Origin: Macrolepiota albuminosa
Taxonomy: Eukaryota; Basidiomycota; Agaricomycetes; Agaricales; Agaricaceae
DNA: 64,000 nt
Direction: 5' to 3'
NCBI GenBank assembly: GCA_027475525.1
Contig: JAMWFC010000034.1
Location: forward strand, 229,974 to 293,973
In this document: positions 45,166 to 56,033 of the stretch, piece by piece
Position numbering within the stretch: the stretch's first letter is position 1
Layout of the letters: each line of letters starts with the position of its first letter
Program-made: the position numbers and the translations under genes
The notes under the pieces: generated by a model
The model's input: the letters and a program-made list of their open reading frames with translations, nothing else
What the model was told of the DNA's origin: nothing
Database searches by the model: none

Positions 45166-47246
45166 CGCATGTATCTTATTGGGGTTCAAAACTTGATTGT
45201 CGAAGTCAATGCACGCTACATCAAAGGAATGCTCCAGAATCCAGACATTCAACCTTTGGCTAGCATGAATCGCTGGGTAGTAGCGATATTAATGTTCCAC
45301 TTCAAGCTCATGCACGTCAAGAGTGCGTTTCATGGACCTGATGGACTATCTAGATGACCTAGGCAGCCAGAAGACAAGGTGCTAGACAAAAGCGACAATG
45401 ATGTATTTGATGACTGGATTGACCAGCTGCACAGTTTTGTACATATTATCCGATTGCTTATTTTGGCCCTTTGCAAAAACCAACCCATCTTGACATGGCT
45501 ACACCCTATCATCCCGTATCAACCTAAACCATATCAGGCTCCATCGACTTTTTACATGGCCAGTATCTATAATGTCGCTAAGCCATTTAATGATCTAAAG
45601 ATAGTCGAGGAACCCAGACCCTTACAGGAAGATAGTTGCAACCTCCCATATTTGGTGGTACCTCATAGCACCAAGGCTAAGTCAGAAGACCACCAAGTTG
45701 ATCAGGTTAGGAAGTGGCTACAGGATTTGCACTGACCATCAGACCTTACAGATACGGAATACGCCACCTTCATTCGATACACAACAACTTTCTTTACGGT
45801 TGAGAATCGGCTTTGGCAACAAAATAGGGCTGGCACTCACAAATTGGTAATCAAACCAGATGGCCAAATCAGGATTCTGCGTGCGATGCATGACGACTTG
45901 GGACATCGAGGACTCTACGCAATGCAGGCGAATTTATTGGAACGTTTTTGGTGGCCTCAAGTTAGCGCCAATATTGCATGGTATATTTGCACTTGTCATC
46001 TCTGCTGAATCCAGCAGACGCGCCAAATTCTTATTCCCCCAACCGTAGCGACTCCAGCACCATTGTTCAGAAAGATATATATCGACACTATGCACATGCC
46101 CAAGTCAGGGCGCTACAAGTACATTATTCAAGGAAGGTGTTCTTTGGTACATTGGCCAGAGTTCCGTATGCTCCAGCAGGAAAATACCGACGCTATAGCT
46201 AAGTGGCTCTTTGAAGATGTTATTTGTAGGTGGGGAGCCCTTCACAAGATTGTTACAGACAACGGAGCGCCAATAGTTAAGGAGCTTACCTACCTCACTA
46301 AGAAATACAACATACAGCATATTCGAGTCTCAGGATACAACAAATGCGCTAACGGTATAGTGGAAAGGCTGCATTTTGACATATGACAGGCGCTATTCAA
46401 GGCGGTAGATGGCGACAAAAGTCGCTGAAGTGAAGCAACTTATTCGGTCTTTTGGTCTGAACAAGTTACTATACGGAAGATGATGGGCTGTTCTCCTTAC
46501 TACGCGGCGACTGGCACCCATCCCCTGCTCCCAGCGGATGTTGTGGAGGCAACGTACTTGCAGCCCCCGCCTAACTCCATTCTGTCTTTTACCGATCTGA
46601 TCGCTAGACACGCTATTGACTTACAACAATGCATGGAGGATCTCGAGCACCTACATGAGGTGGTATTTCAAGCTAGACAACAGGCCGCATTGCAATTTGA
46701 GAGCGAGCATAGTGCTACCATCTGAGACTACAACTTTACAGCTGGCGCCTTAGTACTAATGTGCAACTTGAAAATTGAAGTTACTTATAACAAAAAGATG
46801 CGACCCTGATACCTAGGACCCCTCATAGTAGTTTCCTGCAATAGGGGAGGTGCCTACATACTCTGCGAGTTGGACGGCTCAGTTTTGCATCGACCGGTAG
46901 CGTTGTTCCAACTTATTCCCTACTTAGCGCATGAACATATTCCATTACCTTTGTTGTCGCTGGACATAGACACTGCCAAACTTCGAGAGCTGGAAGAGAC
47001 TGAATTGGTGGACAATGACGAGACCACTCCGGATGAAGAAGAGGAGCAATAAACTTATATGAAATGCAAGGCGCTAACCGCTAGCACCCCCCTTGATCAG
47101 ACTTAGGCAATTCAACAACCAGAAAAGAATAAATAAACAAATGGTACTAATACACGGCGAACTAGCGATCCAACTACGACTACATCTAAGTGAGCTACCC
47201 TAAAGAGGAAGACTGTTGACGTGGACCTTTCACTTGATCTTTAAAT

Positions 47247-48823
47247 CACCTGCAGGTGGGAGGAGTGCCTGGAGGTGGCATGTTATCAGATGGTATAGGA
47301 GGAATGGGAACGCTAGGAGGAGGCATGGGAGGAGTGCCTGGGCAAGGAGCATGAGAAGCGCCCGGAAGAGCGGCAGAGGGGTTGGGGGATGAGTACCACC
47401 CGTCCCCATCCGGGCAGGACTCAAACAATGGGAAAGGAAAGGCTGTGCATTCAAATATGGCTCTACGTGCATCAAGGTTGACGAAAGGAGGAAGGGGGAG
47501 CCAGGAGAGACTCTTAGAGGCAGCATGGAGTTAACAACCTTAGGTCAGGAAAAGATAAGAACTAACCAAGCTTCCCGTTTTGTGGAGTAGGCTGGCCAGA
47601 CTCAGAGCGGTACCCATAACTAGCTCCTACACAACGCATGAGCATTACTCATGACCTGCGCTAAGGGGAGGTGTATGGTGACTAAGGATGGGTCGACGGC
47701 AACCATCCACTCTTTGGAAGCAGCGAGAAGAATTCAGTACCTGCGTACTAGGGTCATAGTGTTGCTGTTCTTGTGCAAAAAGCCGCCAGTAGGCATTAAA
47801 GCAAGAAACTGCTCCAATTGGTCTAGGATAATGGGACGGTAAAGACATTCGGGCTCATCAAGGACGCCAGAACCCATAAAGTACCTCAAGCTACTTGCAG
47901 GGTCACAGATACTAGGGAATTCTTACATGCGCAAAACAATCACAAGGGGGGGGCAACAACAATGATGCAATTCATAAAACTATGACAAAGAAATCAAGTA
48001 TCTAAAATCTGTCAGCCCGGTGGCACCACAGAAAAGAAGGAGCCGACTTACATAAACGACATGGGAGATGGACGAGCATCAAGGACTGGGCAAAAGGAGA
48101 GGCCTGGGAGGCCTCCAGCCTTCAGCAGGACCACGAAAAAGCCGGCCACCAGTAGATGAGCGGGGTGCCTAGCGAGGCAACGTGTTAGAAGAAAGAAGAT
48201 GAGGTAATAAGGCAACAAACCAAATAGTGACTCTCCTCCAGCAGCAACTCAAGATGCTCTTTTGTTTCCTTGGTCGCGATTTGCTTTATTTGGTGACTAT
48301 CAGAAGAGAAGGAGGGCAAAAAAGGCAATAGCGCACCTAAAAAATCTGACTCCAGTTCTTCTCCATACTAAAACAGGTCAACAGCAGGTCGTCGTTCCAA
48401 ATTTCACAAGCTGCATGAAGTAGCTGGCAGCGACGACCTAACTCAACGACTCCGTTGGTCAGTCTGGGCACACCGACCGCCAGGTAGTGGTGGAAGAACG
48501 AGGTAGCGCGTTCCAGAAAAGTGGGGGGATCAATCATGATATGAGCACAATCACAGCGGGAAGACCACATGATGCTGGTTGGGCTTTCCATTGCAAAGAC
48601 TGATGAGATGCTGTCGAGGCATGGGCAATTTATAGAACTCGGGCAGTGTTTCAACTAGCAACAGCGTGGGAGGGTACTTCTCAAGAGGCTTGGACCCTGA
48701 TGCAGACACAAACCAATAGAATGCGCTTGACTCATTTTTTAGGTCGCACCAAGAGGAAGTTAACCTTCGAGATCTAGCGCTTATAGCCACCATCACTGAA
48801 TAACCACAAGCGATCAGTGGCAC
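47247..48823 (-). CDS. Possible second antisense gene in Gypsy-2 (multi-exon, unknown)
   Basis: Several minus-strand segments look coding and are separated by possible short introns. A segment at 48823-48337 has one frame change. A segment near 47890-47740 reads D-E-P-E-C-L-Y-R-P-I-I-L-D-Q-L-E-Q-F-L. A last segment ending at 47247 reads L-P-L-P-P-F-V-N-L-D-A-R-R-A-I-F-E and then becomes Pro-rich up to a stop. The exon chain is not fully resolved. It lies between the end of pol and the antisense zinc-cluster gene, on the same strand as the latter. Gypsy-3 has no equivalent, only 432 bp there. It may be captured host sequence. No family recognised. Confidence 0.4.
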
Positions 48824-48947
48824 TCTATTTCTTATACATTAAAACTTCTTGCATGAATCAACTTATTTTTCTACAGACAATACCTATTTCTTCCTAGGCT
48901 GGCGTGATATTGGCTATTGGGTCATGCTGGTAATAGGGGTTTTCTAC

Positions 48948-49101
48948 GCTATGATGATTTACTGAGCATTTCCCCTTTTTCTTACTTTGTATTTGATTAC
49001 TTACAAACTGACAATTTTGGAACAGCTATGATGATTTACTGAGCATTTCCCCTTTTTCTTACTTTGTATTTGATTACTTACAAACTGACAATTTTGGAAC
49101 A
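48948..49101. repeat. 77-bp tandem duplication no. 9
   Basis: Copies start at 48948 and 49025, in the non-coding gap between the two antisense genes of Gypsy-2. Confidence 0.9.
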
Positions 49102-49195
49102 AAGGGGGGGGAGCATTTATTTTTAGTATGGCTATCACAAACTACGTATCAAAAATTACAAAGTCCACAAAGTTTGAAGCGCTACAGGCTGGCGA

Positions 49196-51390
49196 CTACG
49201 CATCAGACTCAGAGGGAGCGGGATCACCCAAAGGGAGTAAGTCCCCATCCTGAATGGCGTTACTCGCTTGCCACTCAAGCGCATCAGTGATGTTGTCATG
49301 AAGCTCAAGCAGGAGGAGCTCATGGCATGCTAAGGTGGAGACACAAGGTCGTAGGATGGCAAGTTTGCTACCAATGATGTTGGTCACGTCCTTGACATGG
49401 CGAAGTTGTTGGCGGAGATTGGCAGCAGGACAAAGTGGAGTGACGGGATAAGAGAACTCATCCTCAAGCCAAGGGTAGGCATCGCCGGAAATGTGCATGG
49501 TGGGGGGAGGAGTCCAGAAGAGATCGAACTTAGCGGAGGTCAGAGAAAAGACAAATCAACTAAGAAATGCAGACTTACTCAAATGGTTATGGAAGCACAG
49601 GGGGTCCATTCATGGCGCTCATTGCCTGGGGACATGGCCTTAGCAGAGGAAAGGTGGATGCCATAAGAGGGCAAGTACCTCCAGCAGCGACGGCGCTTGT
49701 CCTGAGCCATTAAGGTCCCTTCAGACTCAGGCGCAGTAGAGGACTCGCAAGTACTGGGGAAGGAAGAGAGGCTACAAGGAGGAGTAAGAGACGGGGTAAT
49801 AGGAAGAGCGATGGGGGAGGCACTAGCCGTGACAGGCTTGGGAGCAGGGGTAGCGCCGGCAACAGACATCACGACATCTTCGGCGGGAGGGATATTCATG
49901 ATGACAGGAAGTGAAGGAGTAGGAGACCTGGCGACAAAAAGGTTAGCGCTACTAAAAAGGAAAACATGAGGACTACACACTGATTACCACTGGGGCCACT
50001 CTGATAAGGGTTAGCAGTGATAGGGGGAGTAAGGCAAAGCAGAAGAGCGCGTACTGCCAACAGCGCATCGGTGTTGACTACAGGCCCAGCCTCATTGTCA
50101 TCCTTGCCCTCAGCATCTCTCTCGGTATCGTTGCCTTCATCAGTAGACAACTCAGTAGAAGACAAAACCACGGGAGTAGCAGGCGCTAGCTCCCAGTGCT
50201 TACCAGAACTCTTGCTAGGAGAGGCAACAATGGGCTTATGCTTCAAAAGGACAGGACAACGGGGAGAGCGGGCAAAGGGGGCTGCCACGGTGGTGCCATC
50301 TTGGGTGATGGGAAGCGCTAGGCTTGCAGCGCTAATCGAGTAGCGGCCAGATCGCATTGCTGCAGCATAAAGGCCTGGGCGTTATGAACTAAGACTGTGT
50401 GCTCGTAATTGTGTTGCATGATAGCATCCCTACCACGTTCACGAGTACGAATCCCATTGAAGGCACAGCCCCATTTCAACGCATCGCATCGGTAGCAGGG
50501 AAGAGAGGTGGTAGGAAACCAGCAACCCTTGGAATCGTTCTCAGACCAACATTTATCGCACTGAGAAAGAAGTTAGCAACGTCATCAACCTTTCAGGGAC
50601 AAACAAGCACTTACTGCGCCAATCTTCACTCTAAAGGCGCGACGCTCCACAGGCACCACCATAACCTTCTTCTTAGCGCCGAGTACTTGGACACCAGCCA
50701 GGAGGCTGGTATCAATAACGGTAGTATCGCGATGAAGGCGTAACAAATCACGAAGCTCCGCATCAGTAAACATAGTCTGGTTGGGTGCCTAAGGAGGGCC
50801 CAATCAGGCGCTAGAGACAAGCGATCTTAAAAGGAAACACTTATGACATATAAAGGGGCAACATGAGCAGAGAGATTGATCTGAGAAGCAAAGTTAGTAG
50901 AAGAACTAGAGGCAGGAAAACAAGGACGCACGGTACGTTTAGGAGGGCTAGCAAGAGCAGGGGGCGTGCGATTAATAACAACAGCAAAGTTATGGGGGGA
51001 AAGGCGAGAAATAGTATGGGTAGGTCTAGGCCGGAGCTCACTGGCGGTAATGGCAATCCGTTTGATAGCTGAATGAGGAGGCGCAGTACAAGTGGGAGAA
51101 GTGACAATGGGCGCAGTACAAGCAGGAGAAGCATCGCCATGAAAAGGACTACCAAGAACAGGAGGAGGCAGGACAGAGACAGGAGCAGCAGGAGTGGCCG
51201 GATTGGAAGGAACGGTAGAAGCCGACAGAACACTAGGGAGACTGGTGATGGTGGGTGACATAGCAACTGACTACTCAGGGTTAATATTGGAAATGTGAGG
51301 AAGAAGAGGAGAAACTTACTTCCCCAATCTTGGTACTAGCCAGCAGGGCATTGATCTCGTCGGACACTGAGGACAGTCAATTTTTCAGTT
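49196..51390 (-). pseudogene. Gypsy-2 antisense zinc-cluster gene (decayed homolog of 53167-55601)
   Basis: Minus-strand counterpart of the Gypsy-3 antisense gene, in the same place and orientation relative to pol. Matching parts, N to C, are D-E-I-N-A-L-L (near 51350), A-P-N-Q-T-M-F-T-D-A-E-L-R-D-L-L (near 50760), the cluster C-D-K-C-W-S-E-N-D-S-K-G-C ... C-Y-R-C-D-A-L-K-W-G-C (near 50560-50460), L-P-S-Y-G (near 49670) and a C-terminal G-D-A-Y-P-W-L...W-Q-x-x-N...G-D-L-L-P-L (49498-49196). The cysteine spacing CX2CX8CX8CX2CX6C and the intron just before the first Cys are the same. Stops and lost splice sites suggest it is no longer functional. Confidence 0.7.
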
Positions 51391-51399
51391 GGGGGGAGA
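51391..51399 (+). promoter_or_regulatory. Gypsy-2 polypurine tract
   Basis: GGGGGGAGA directly before the 3' LTR. About 40 bp around it (from CTGAGGACAGTCAATTTTTC to TGATAGG) are identical in Gypsy-3. Confidence 0.8.
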
Positions 51400-52035
51400 T
51401 GATAGGCTTCTACTTGGACTGAGCGCATCAAGGGAGATTATAGGCCAACCGACACTTGACATACTGAAGACTCTAGCAACCAGTTGAGAATATAGAGCAG
51501 CCCTAGCTCTGGCAACCTACTACAGGACTTAGCCATTTACCCTAACCACTAGCTACCAGGCCTTCAGCACACTCCATTCACTTATCCCAAGGACAAAGGA
51601 GGCTCAGAACAAATAGCGCTAACACGATGGCGGGAGAGGACTCTAACTAAACCCTGATCACTTCCAGAAGGAGCCAGCAGCAGGCGCTGCCATTTGACGA
51701 GGCACTTCAATCAGAAGTCTAAAAGGATCAATGACAGCGGCACTGGATATACTTAAATCCGACATCTGGACCTGTCAGGAACTGATACAATGAGTAGCGC
51801 TGACACTAGCGCTCACAGCGTCTGTCAAGGATTTTCCAACCATACCCCAGAACAACCTGGCCAATCGGAGTTATAGTAAAAGTGAGCAGACTCGTACAAT
51901 TCCAAGTCAATATAGAGTCGCCACTGGTTGCCATGGGTCATAACACCGTTGGTTGCCGTCATCCATGTGCAAAAGGTTGCCGTTGACAGGTTGCTGTTAG
52001 AGGAAACCATGAGGAGAGGCGCTAGGAGGTAGCGC
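51400..52035 (+). repeat. 3' LTR of Gypsy-2, left part
   Basis: Matches 38319-38954 of the 5' LTR with scattered transitions. It is cut after GCGC (52032-52035) by Gypsy-3. Confidence 0.9.
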
Positions 52036-52997
52036 TGATGACGCCCAAAGTTTGGTCAGTAACAAATGTAACAATTGTGTTACCGTACCAAGAGTGTGCG
52101 TTGGGCGCGCTAAAAGTAATTTGAGGAGTCCCGGGCAGGTCCCAGAGAACGCGTCTGTGAAAAAGGTGAAAAGTCGGTAACGGGTGCCGGCAAGTGTAAG
52201 CGCTAAGGTAAAGCGCCTAGGAAGAAGCGGTAAGTGAAGACGGCAAGGGGGAGCGGCAAGAGCACGATAAGCTTAGCGAAGTTCTAAGCGTCGATAATGC
52301 CTGCCGTAGTTGCAAGGCGCGAGTATGTCAAGTGTTGGCGAACGTCTGCAACTGCCGATGAGTTTTGACGTTGCCGACCGTAGCGTAAATGAGCTCTTGA
52401 GCGTAAGGGAGAGACTGAAGTAAGGGGAGTAAACTGTGGTCTATTCGTCTGATCTGATGATTGTGTATGTACAAGTCAGTAAGTAATATATATACTACAA
52501 GGAGTTCACCGTCGCCAGTGACCAACCATCGCCAAAGTGCGGTAAACTGGAAAATTTCATAGGGGTAGCTCCAACGGTTTCCGATCCCTACCGTCCTTTG
52601 AGGACCCTTGGCGCCACCAGGCGGCAGATCGCGGTGCTAAACCATCAATCCATCACCCTTCTGTCTGTCAGAACACCTAAGCGACGTTGGGCGCCAAATC
52701 GAGACGGTAAGCGGTGTCAGACGCCAAGGTCAAACGCCAAGCTGTCCGTCAGTTTTTGATAGATCATCAAGCTTCTCGCTAAGCGCTGTCGTCAGTGACT
52801 GATGCCATCTGTCAGTTGTCATTCCTGCTGCCGTCGGCGCTATCATTGATTGGATCTGCTTCTTGCCGTGCGCGGCCGTCAGAAATGGCTTAAAATAGGT
52901 AGAACGCGCGCGCTAAGTTCGGGACGAGTGCGGCAAGGTTTCCGGAGCCGGTGCCGAGCCTGCCGTTGATGCGCCTAACCTGTATAGGGTCCTATCA
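52036..52997 (-). repeat. 3' LTR of Gypsy-3 (962 bp)
   Basis: Reads TGATGACGCCC to GGTCCTATCA on the plus strand, TG...CA in both directions. A TATATATA run lies near 52486-52494. The CAP site is unknown. Confidence 0.92.
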
Positions 52998-53006
52998 TCT
53001 CCCCCC
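52998..53006 (-). promoter_or_regulatory. Gypsy-3 polypurine tract
   Basis: On the minus strand GGGGGGAGA precedes the LTR start TGATAGG, identical to Gypsy-2. Confidence 0.8.
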
Positions 53007-53166
53007 AACTGAAAAATTGACTGTCCTCAGTCACCAAATAAGGCTACCGTTACCGCTTTTGTGACAGATGGTCCGTGCGTTCTTGAGATTTGGTTTATAG
53101 TCCTGGCGCATGAGTTTGGACTTCGTCTCTCCTCCACCTCTTTACCTGGCGCTCTATTAAAAAAAT

Positions 53167-55601
53167 ATGTCTTTCCGAATTCCAACTCCGCCTCCAGTTC
53201 CATCTCGCGAGGCTCAAGACGCTGCCTCTTCCTACATCGCCAAGGCCAATAATTTCATCAAGCGCATCGAGGGTGTGGGCGCGGAGGCGCCTCCAAACTT
53301 GGTTGTTGCCGTGATGAAATTGTTGGAGCGCTGGTACGAAGTTCGCGTCCTTGGCGTCGGCTGGGACAGAGAAATCGAAGTGCGGGAGTGGTGCCGGGCG
53401 CGGTACGTGGACAATCGTGGCGCCGACTGGTTAGCGCCCTTTTCTCGCTTTGTAAGTGCTTTTAGTCTTTGCCGTGTCGCTAGCTGATTAGGTTCCTAGG
53501 CGCCTCCTCCTGTTCCTACCATTGAGGACGAGTTGGAGGATATCCTCTCTGGCGCCTTGCCGATGACGGTAAGCGCTCCCGCGCCTGAGTAAGTATCTCT
53601 GATTTTTGATTTCTGACTTAGCTGTGGTCTGATCTGTCTCCCCATAGCAAACAAGAGGTGTTAGCGCCTCTTGCTAATTTGCAGGTGGACGCTGAGATGG
53701 CGGCTATCCGCGAGAGTGTGCTGGAAGAGGCCTCCCGTGACGCCAAGGAGAGGACCAAGGCCTTAGAGGAGCGAGAGGTCGTTGGCGAGACCCTGGTAGC
53801 CAGTGAGAGGTCGCCAATTGCAAGGAGGCAGGTGTCTGGTGGGAAGGATTCCCGCGCCGGTAGTGCCCAGAGCCCAGCACTGCCGGCAAGCACATCGGGC
53901 TCTCCGGTCAAGCCTGGCAAGACTTTAAAGAAGAAGGTAAGTTTGTGCGTTGTTACCGCTGGCGCTTATCGTTTATCCCATTCTAAGTCTCGCAAGGCTG
54001 CCGCCCCTCGTTACACGGTAAGTTCGTTACGCCAAGGTACTTTCCCTGCTAACCAACCAGTTGACAGGCGCCAACGCAAACCTCCTTTAGCGACGCAGAG
54101 CTGAAGGGTTTGTTGGTGGCAAGACGAGATGAGGCGGTTTTGGATGGAGGAATGGAGGCGGGGGTGGTCTTGCCGGAGATGAAGGACAAGAAGACGGCAA
54201 GCCCAGCGGCAAGGCGGGAGTTCAAGGACTCCCAAGGGGCGGTAAGCACTTTGGCTTTCCTTGCCGTTTTCGTTAACATTCTTGTAGTGCGACAAGTGCT
54301 GGGCCGACAACGACCCAGAGGGGTGTTGGTACCCCACTGGTGGCCAGCCCTGCTACCGGTGCGGTACGCTTAAACGGGCCTGCACTCTGGACGGCGCTAA
54401 GAGTCGCGAACGCGGTGGAGCTCCCGACGCGGTAGTGGAGCGCACTTTCAAGCGTGCCGTCCTCGTCAAAAGGGCGCGGGAGTTCGTTGAGGGGGAGAGG
54501 AAGAAGCAGGCCGCTGGCGACGCGGCGACAATTAGCAAGAGTTCCCTGGCGCTGCCGACGCGTCAAGGGGACGAGTCTTCAACAGTCGGCAACCGTGGCG
54601 CCGGAGAGCGCCAAGGGACTACGGTCCCTTCAAAACGACAAGTCCCTTCGCCCGCCAAGGGGAAGGGCAAGGCCAAACGTGCGCGGGTAGAGTCTCCTCC
54701 CTCTGCCCCTGAAGACGTGGAGATGGAGGAGTTGGAGAAAGCGCTTGCCGCCAGCCGCCTGCCGCCGAGGGACACTGAAGCCGGGCCTAGCAAGTTACTT
54801 TCCCCTATCCACCTGAGGGGGGTTTCTCTGCCTGCTGCCGATGAGGACGACGCGGTAGTGGACCCGCCGCCAAGGGAAGATCCTCAGGAGGTGGAACCCT
54901 CGGCAATGGCAGCAAGGGGAGCGGGAAGCCCTATGGCTATGGCTGGTGACGAGGACGCGGAGGGGGAGCCAGACGAGACTTTGGCGACCCAGCGCGTAGG
55001 TGACGAGGAAGAGGCCCCCGCCATGGAGGCGGTAGCGGGAGAGGGTGAGGGAGAGGCATCGGCAAGGGAGGTAGTGGCGGAAGTCGAGGGCGCGGCAGGA
55101 GTTGCCAGGGAGGAGCCAGAGTGGCACTGGCTACCTCCCTACGGTAACGTTGCCCCCTGGGAAGTCTCAGACCCTGAGGACGTTGCCGGATTGGAGCCGA
55201 GGCGCCCCGTGATCGCTAGGGTCGATCCCACTTGGACTCCCCAGCCACAGCCAACGGTTACTGGCGACGCTTTCCAGTGGCTGGGGCAGGACCTCGTTTA
55301 CCCGGTCATTGCGCTAAATCCTCGCGAGATGCTGGAGCGGTATTCGAGGAGGGCGGCAACGATGGCAACGTCGATGGAACGGGAACGGGAACGGGTGCGG
55401 GGACAGCTCATGGCGCTTCGCTTGCGCTACTCCAACTTGGGGCGCAGCCTGCGCGTTCTGCGAGATTACCAGGACGACTGCCAAGCCGCCATGGATTGGC
55501 AAACCGCCAACAACATCTTGCCGGGCGACCTTTTACCGCTTCGCGACTCCTCTTTGCCGATTTCCGACGACTCTTTGCCGCTGGAAGATGAGAGCGACTG
55601 A
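53167..55601 (+). CDS. Antisense gene of Gypsy-3: six-exon zinc-cluster/coiled-coil protein
   Basis: Lies on the strand opposite to gag-pol, between pol and the 3' LTR. Exons are 53167-53451, 53500-53588, 53648-53936, 53988-54017, 54068-54241 and 54288-55601. All introns are GT-AG of 46-59 nt and the sum is 2181 nt (726 aa plus stop), in frame throughout. The ATG at 53167 starts M-S-F-R-I-P-T-P. Exon 6 begins exactly at Cys290 of a six-cysteine cluster, C290, C293, C302, C311, C314 and C321 (CX2CX8CX8CX2CX6C). This is close to, but not the same as, the fungal Zn(II)2Cys6 DNA-binding pattern, whose first loop is CX6C. A basic K-R-stretch, a long acidic Pro/Glu-rich middle and a predicted coiled coil near residues 630-690 follow. 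Gypsy-2 has a homolog in the same position. A role in regulating the element or host is inference. Confidence 0.85.
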
Positions 55602-56033
55602 GCGGACCTTAGCGTAGAGTGGCCGCTTATGTATATAATTTTCTTTTGCCGTCGTTATATATATATCTGTTTTTGCCGCCTCCTTGCAGAGTGGACGGGT
55701 AAGCCTAGTAGTCTGATTTAGCGCAACCGCAAAGAGCGAAGCAAGTAAAGTTAAGAGAAAGTAAGCGGCAAGCCTTGTAAGGTAGGTTTTAGTAAGAGGA
55801 GTAGTAGGTGAGGGACTTAGACAAATTTCGAGGAAAAGGGAAACGCTCAGTAAGTCATCATAGCGAAAAACCCTTGGCGAGAGTTGCGCAATGCGCTAAG
55901 CGTTGGCGACACGCTAGCGCTGCGACTTGACTATGTAAAGAATCGTCTGTTGGATATAGTACAGTAAGTATCGGCAAGAGAGATAAGTAAAGTAAGTAAT
56001 AGAAACAAAGAGAGCTTATCAATATCGTCTTTT
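55602..56033. other. Gap between antisense gene and end of pol
   Basis: 432 bp holding the converging 3' ends of two opposite genes. It contains an alternating TA run near 55654-55668. No other feature was seen. Confidence 0.5.

Larger units (their letters stand above)
42011..47052 (+). pseudogene. Gypsy-2 Pol, disrupted by stops and a solo LTR
   Basis: It begins in the -1 frame relative to gag, at the shared GTGTTTTC site. RT, RNase H and integrase can be followed in one frame with stops at 42944, 43508, 45355, 45733, 46006, 46384 and 46807 among others. Most sit where Gypsy-3 has Arg. A solo LTR (43838-45164) interrupts RNase H between G-L-F-R-V-F-Q-V-L and M-Y-L-I-G-V. In RT the catalytic stretch reads S-F-I-N-N-I-G where Gypsy-3 has S-F-I-D-D-V-G, so both Asp are lost. 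Integrase keeps I-D-T-M-H-M-P and V-T-D-N-G-A-P. Confidence 0.88.

Noticed and set aside
50863..51258. Plus-strand Arg/Ser-rich ORFs in Gypsy-2
   Set aside because: Complementary to the antisense gene, whose frame has family support from Gypsy-3.
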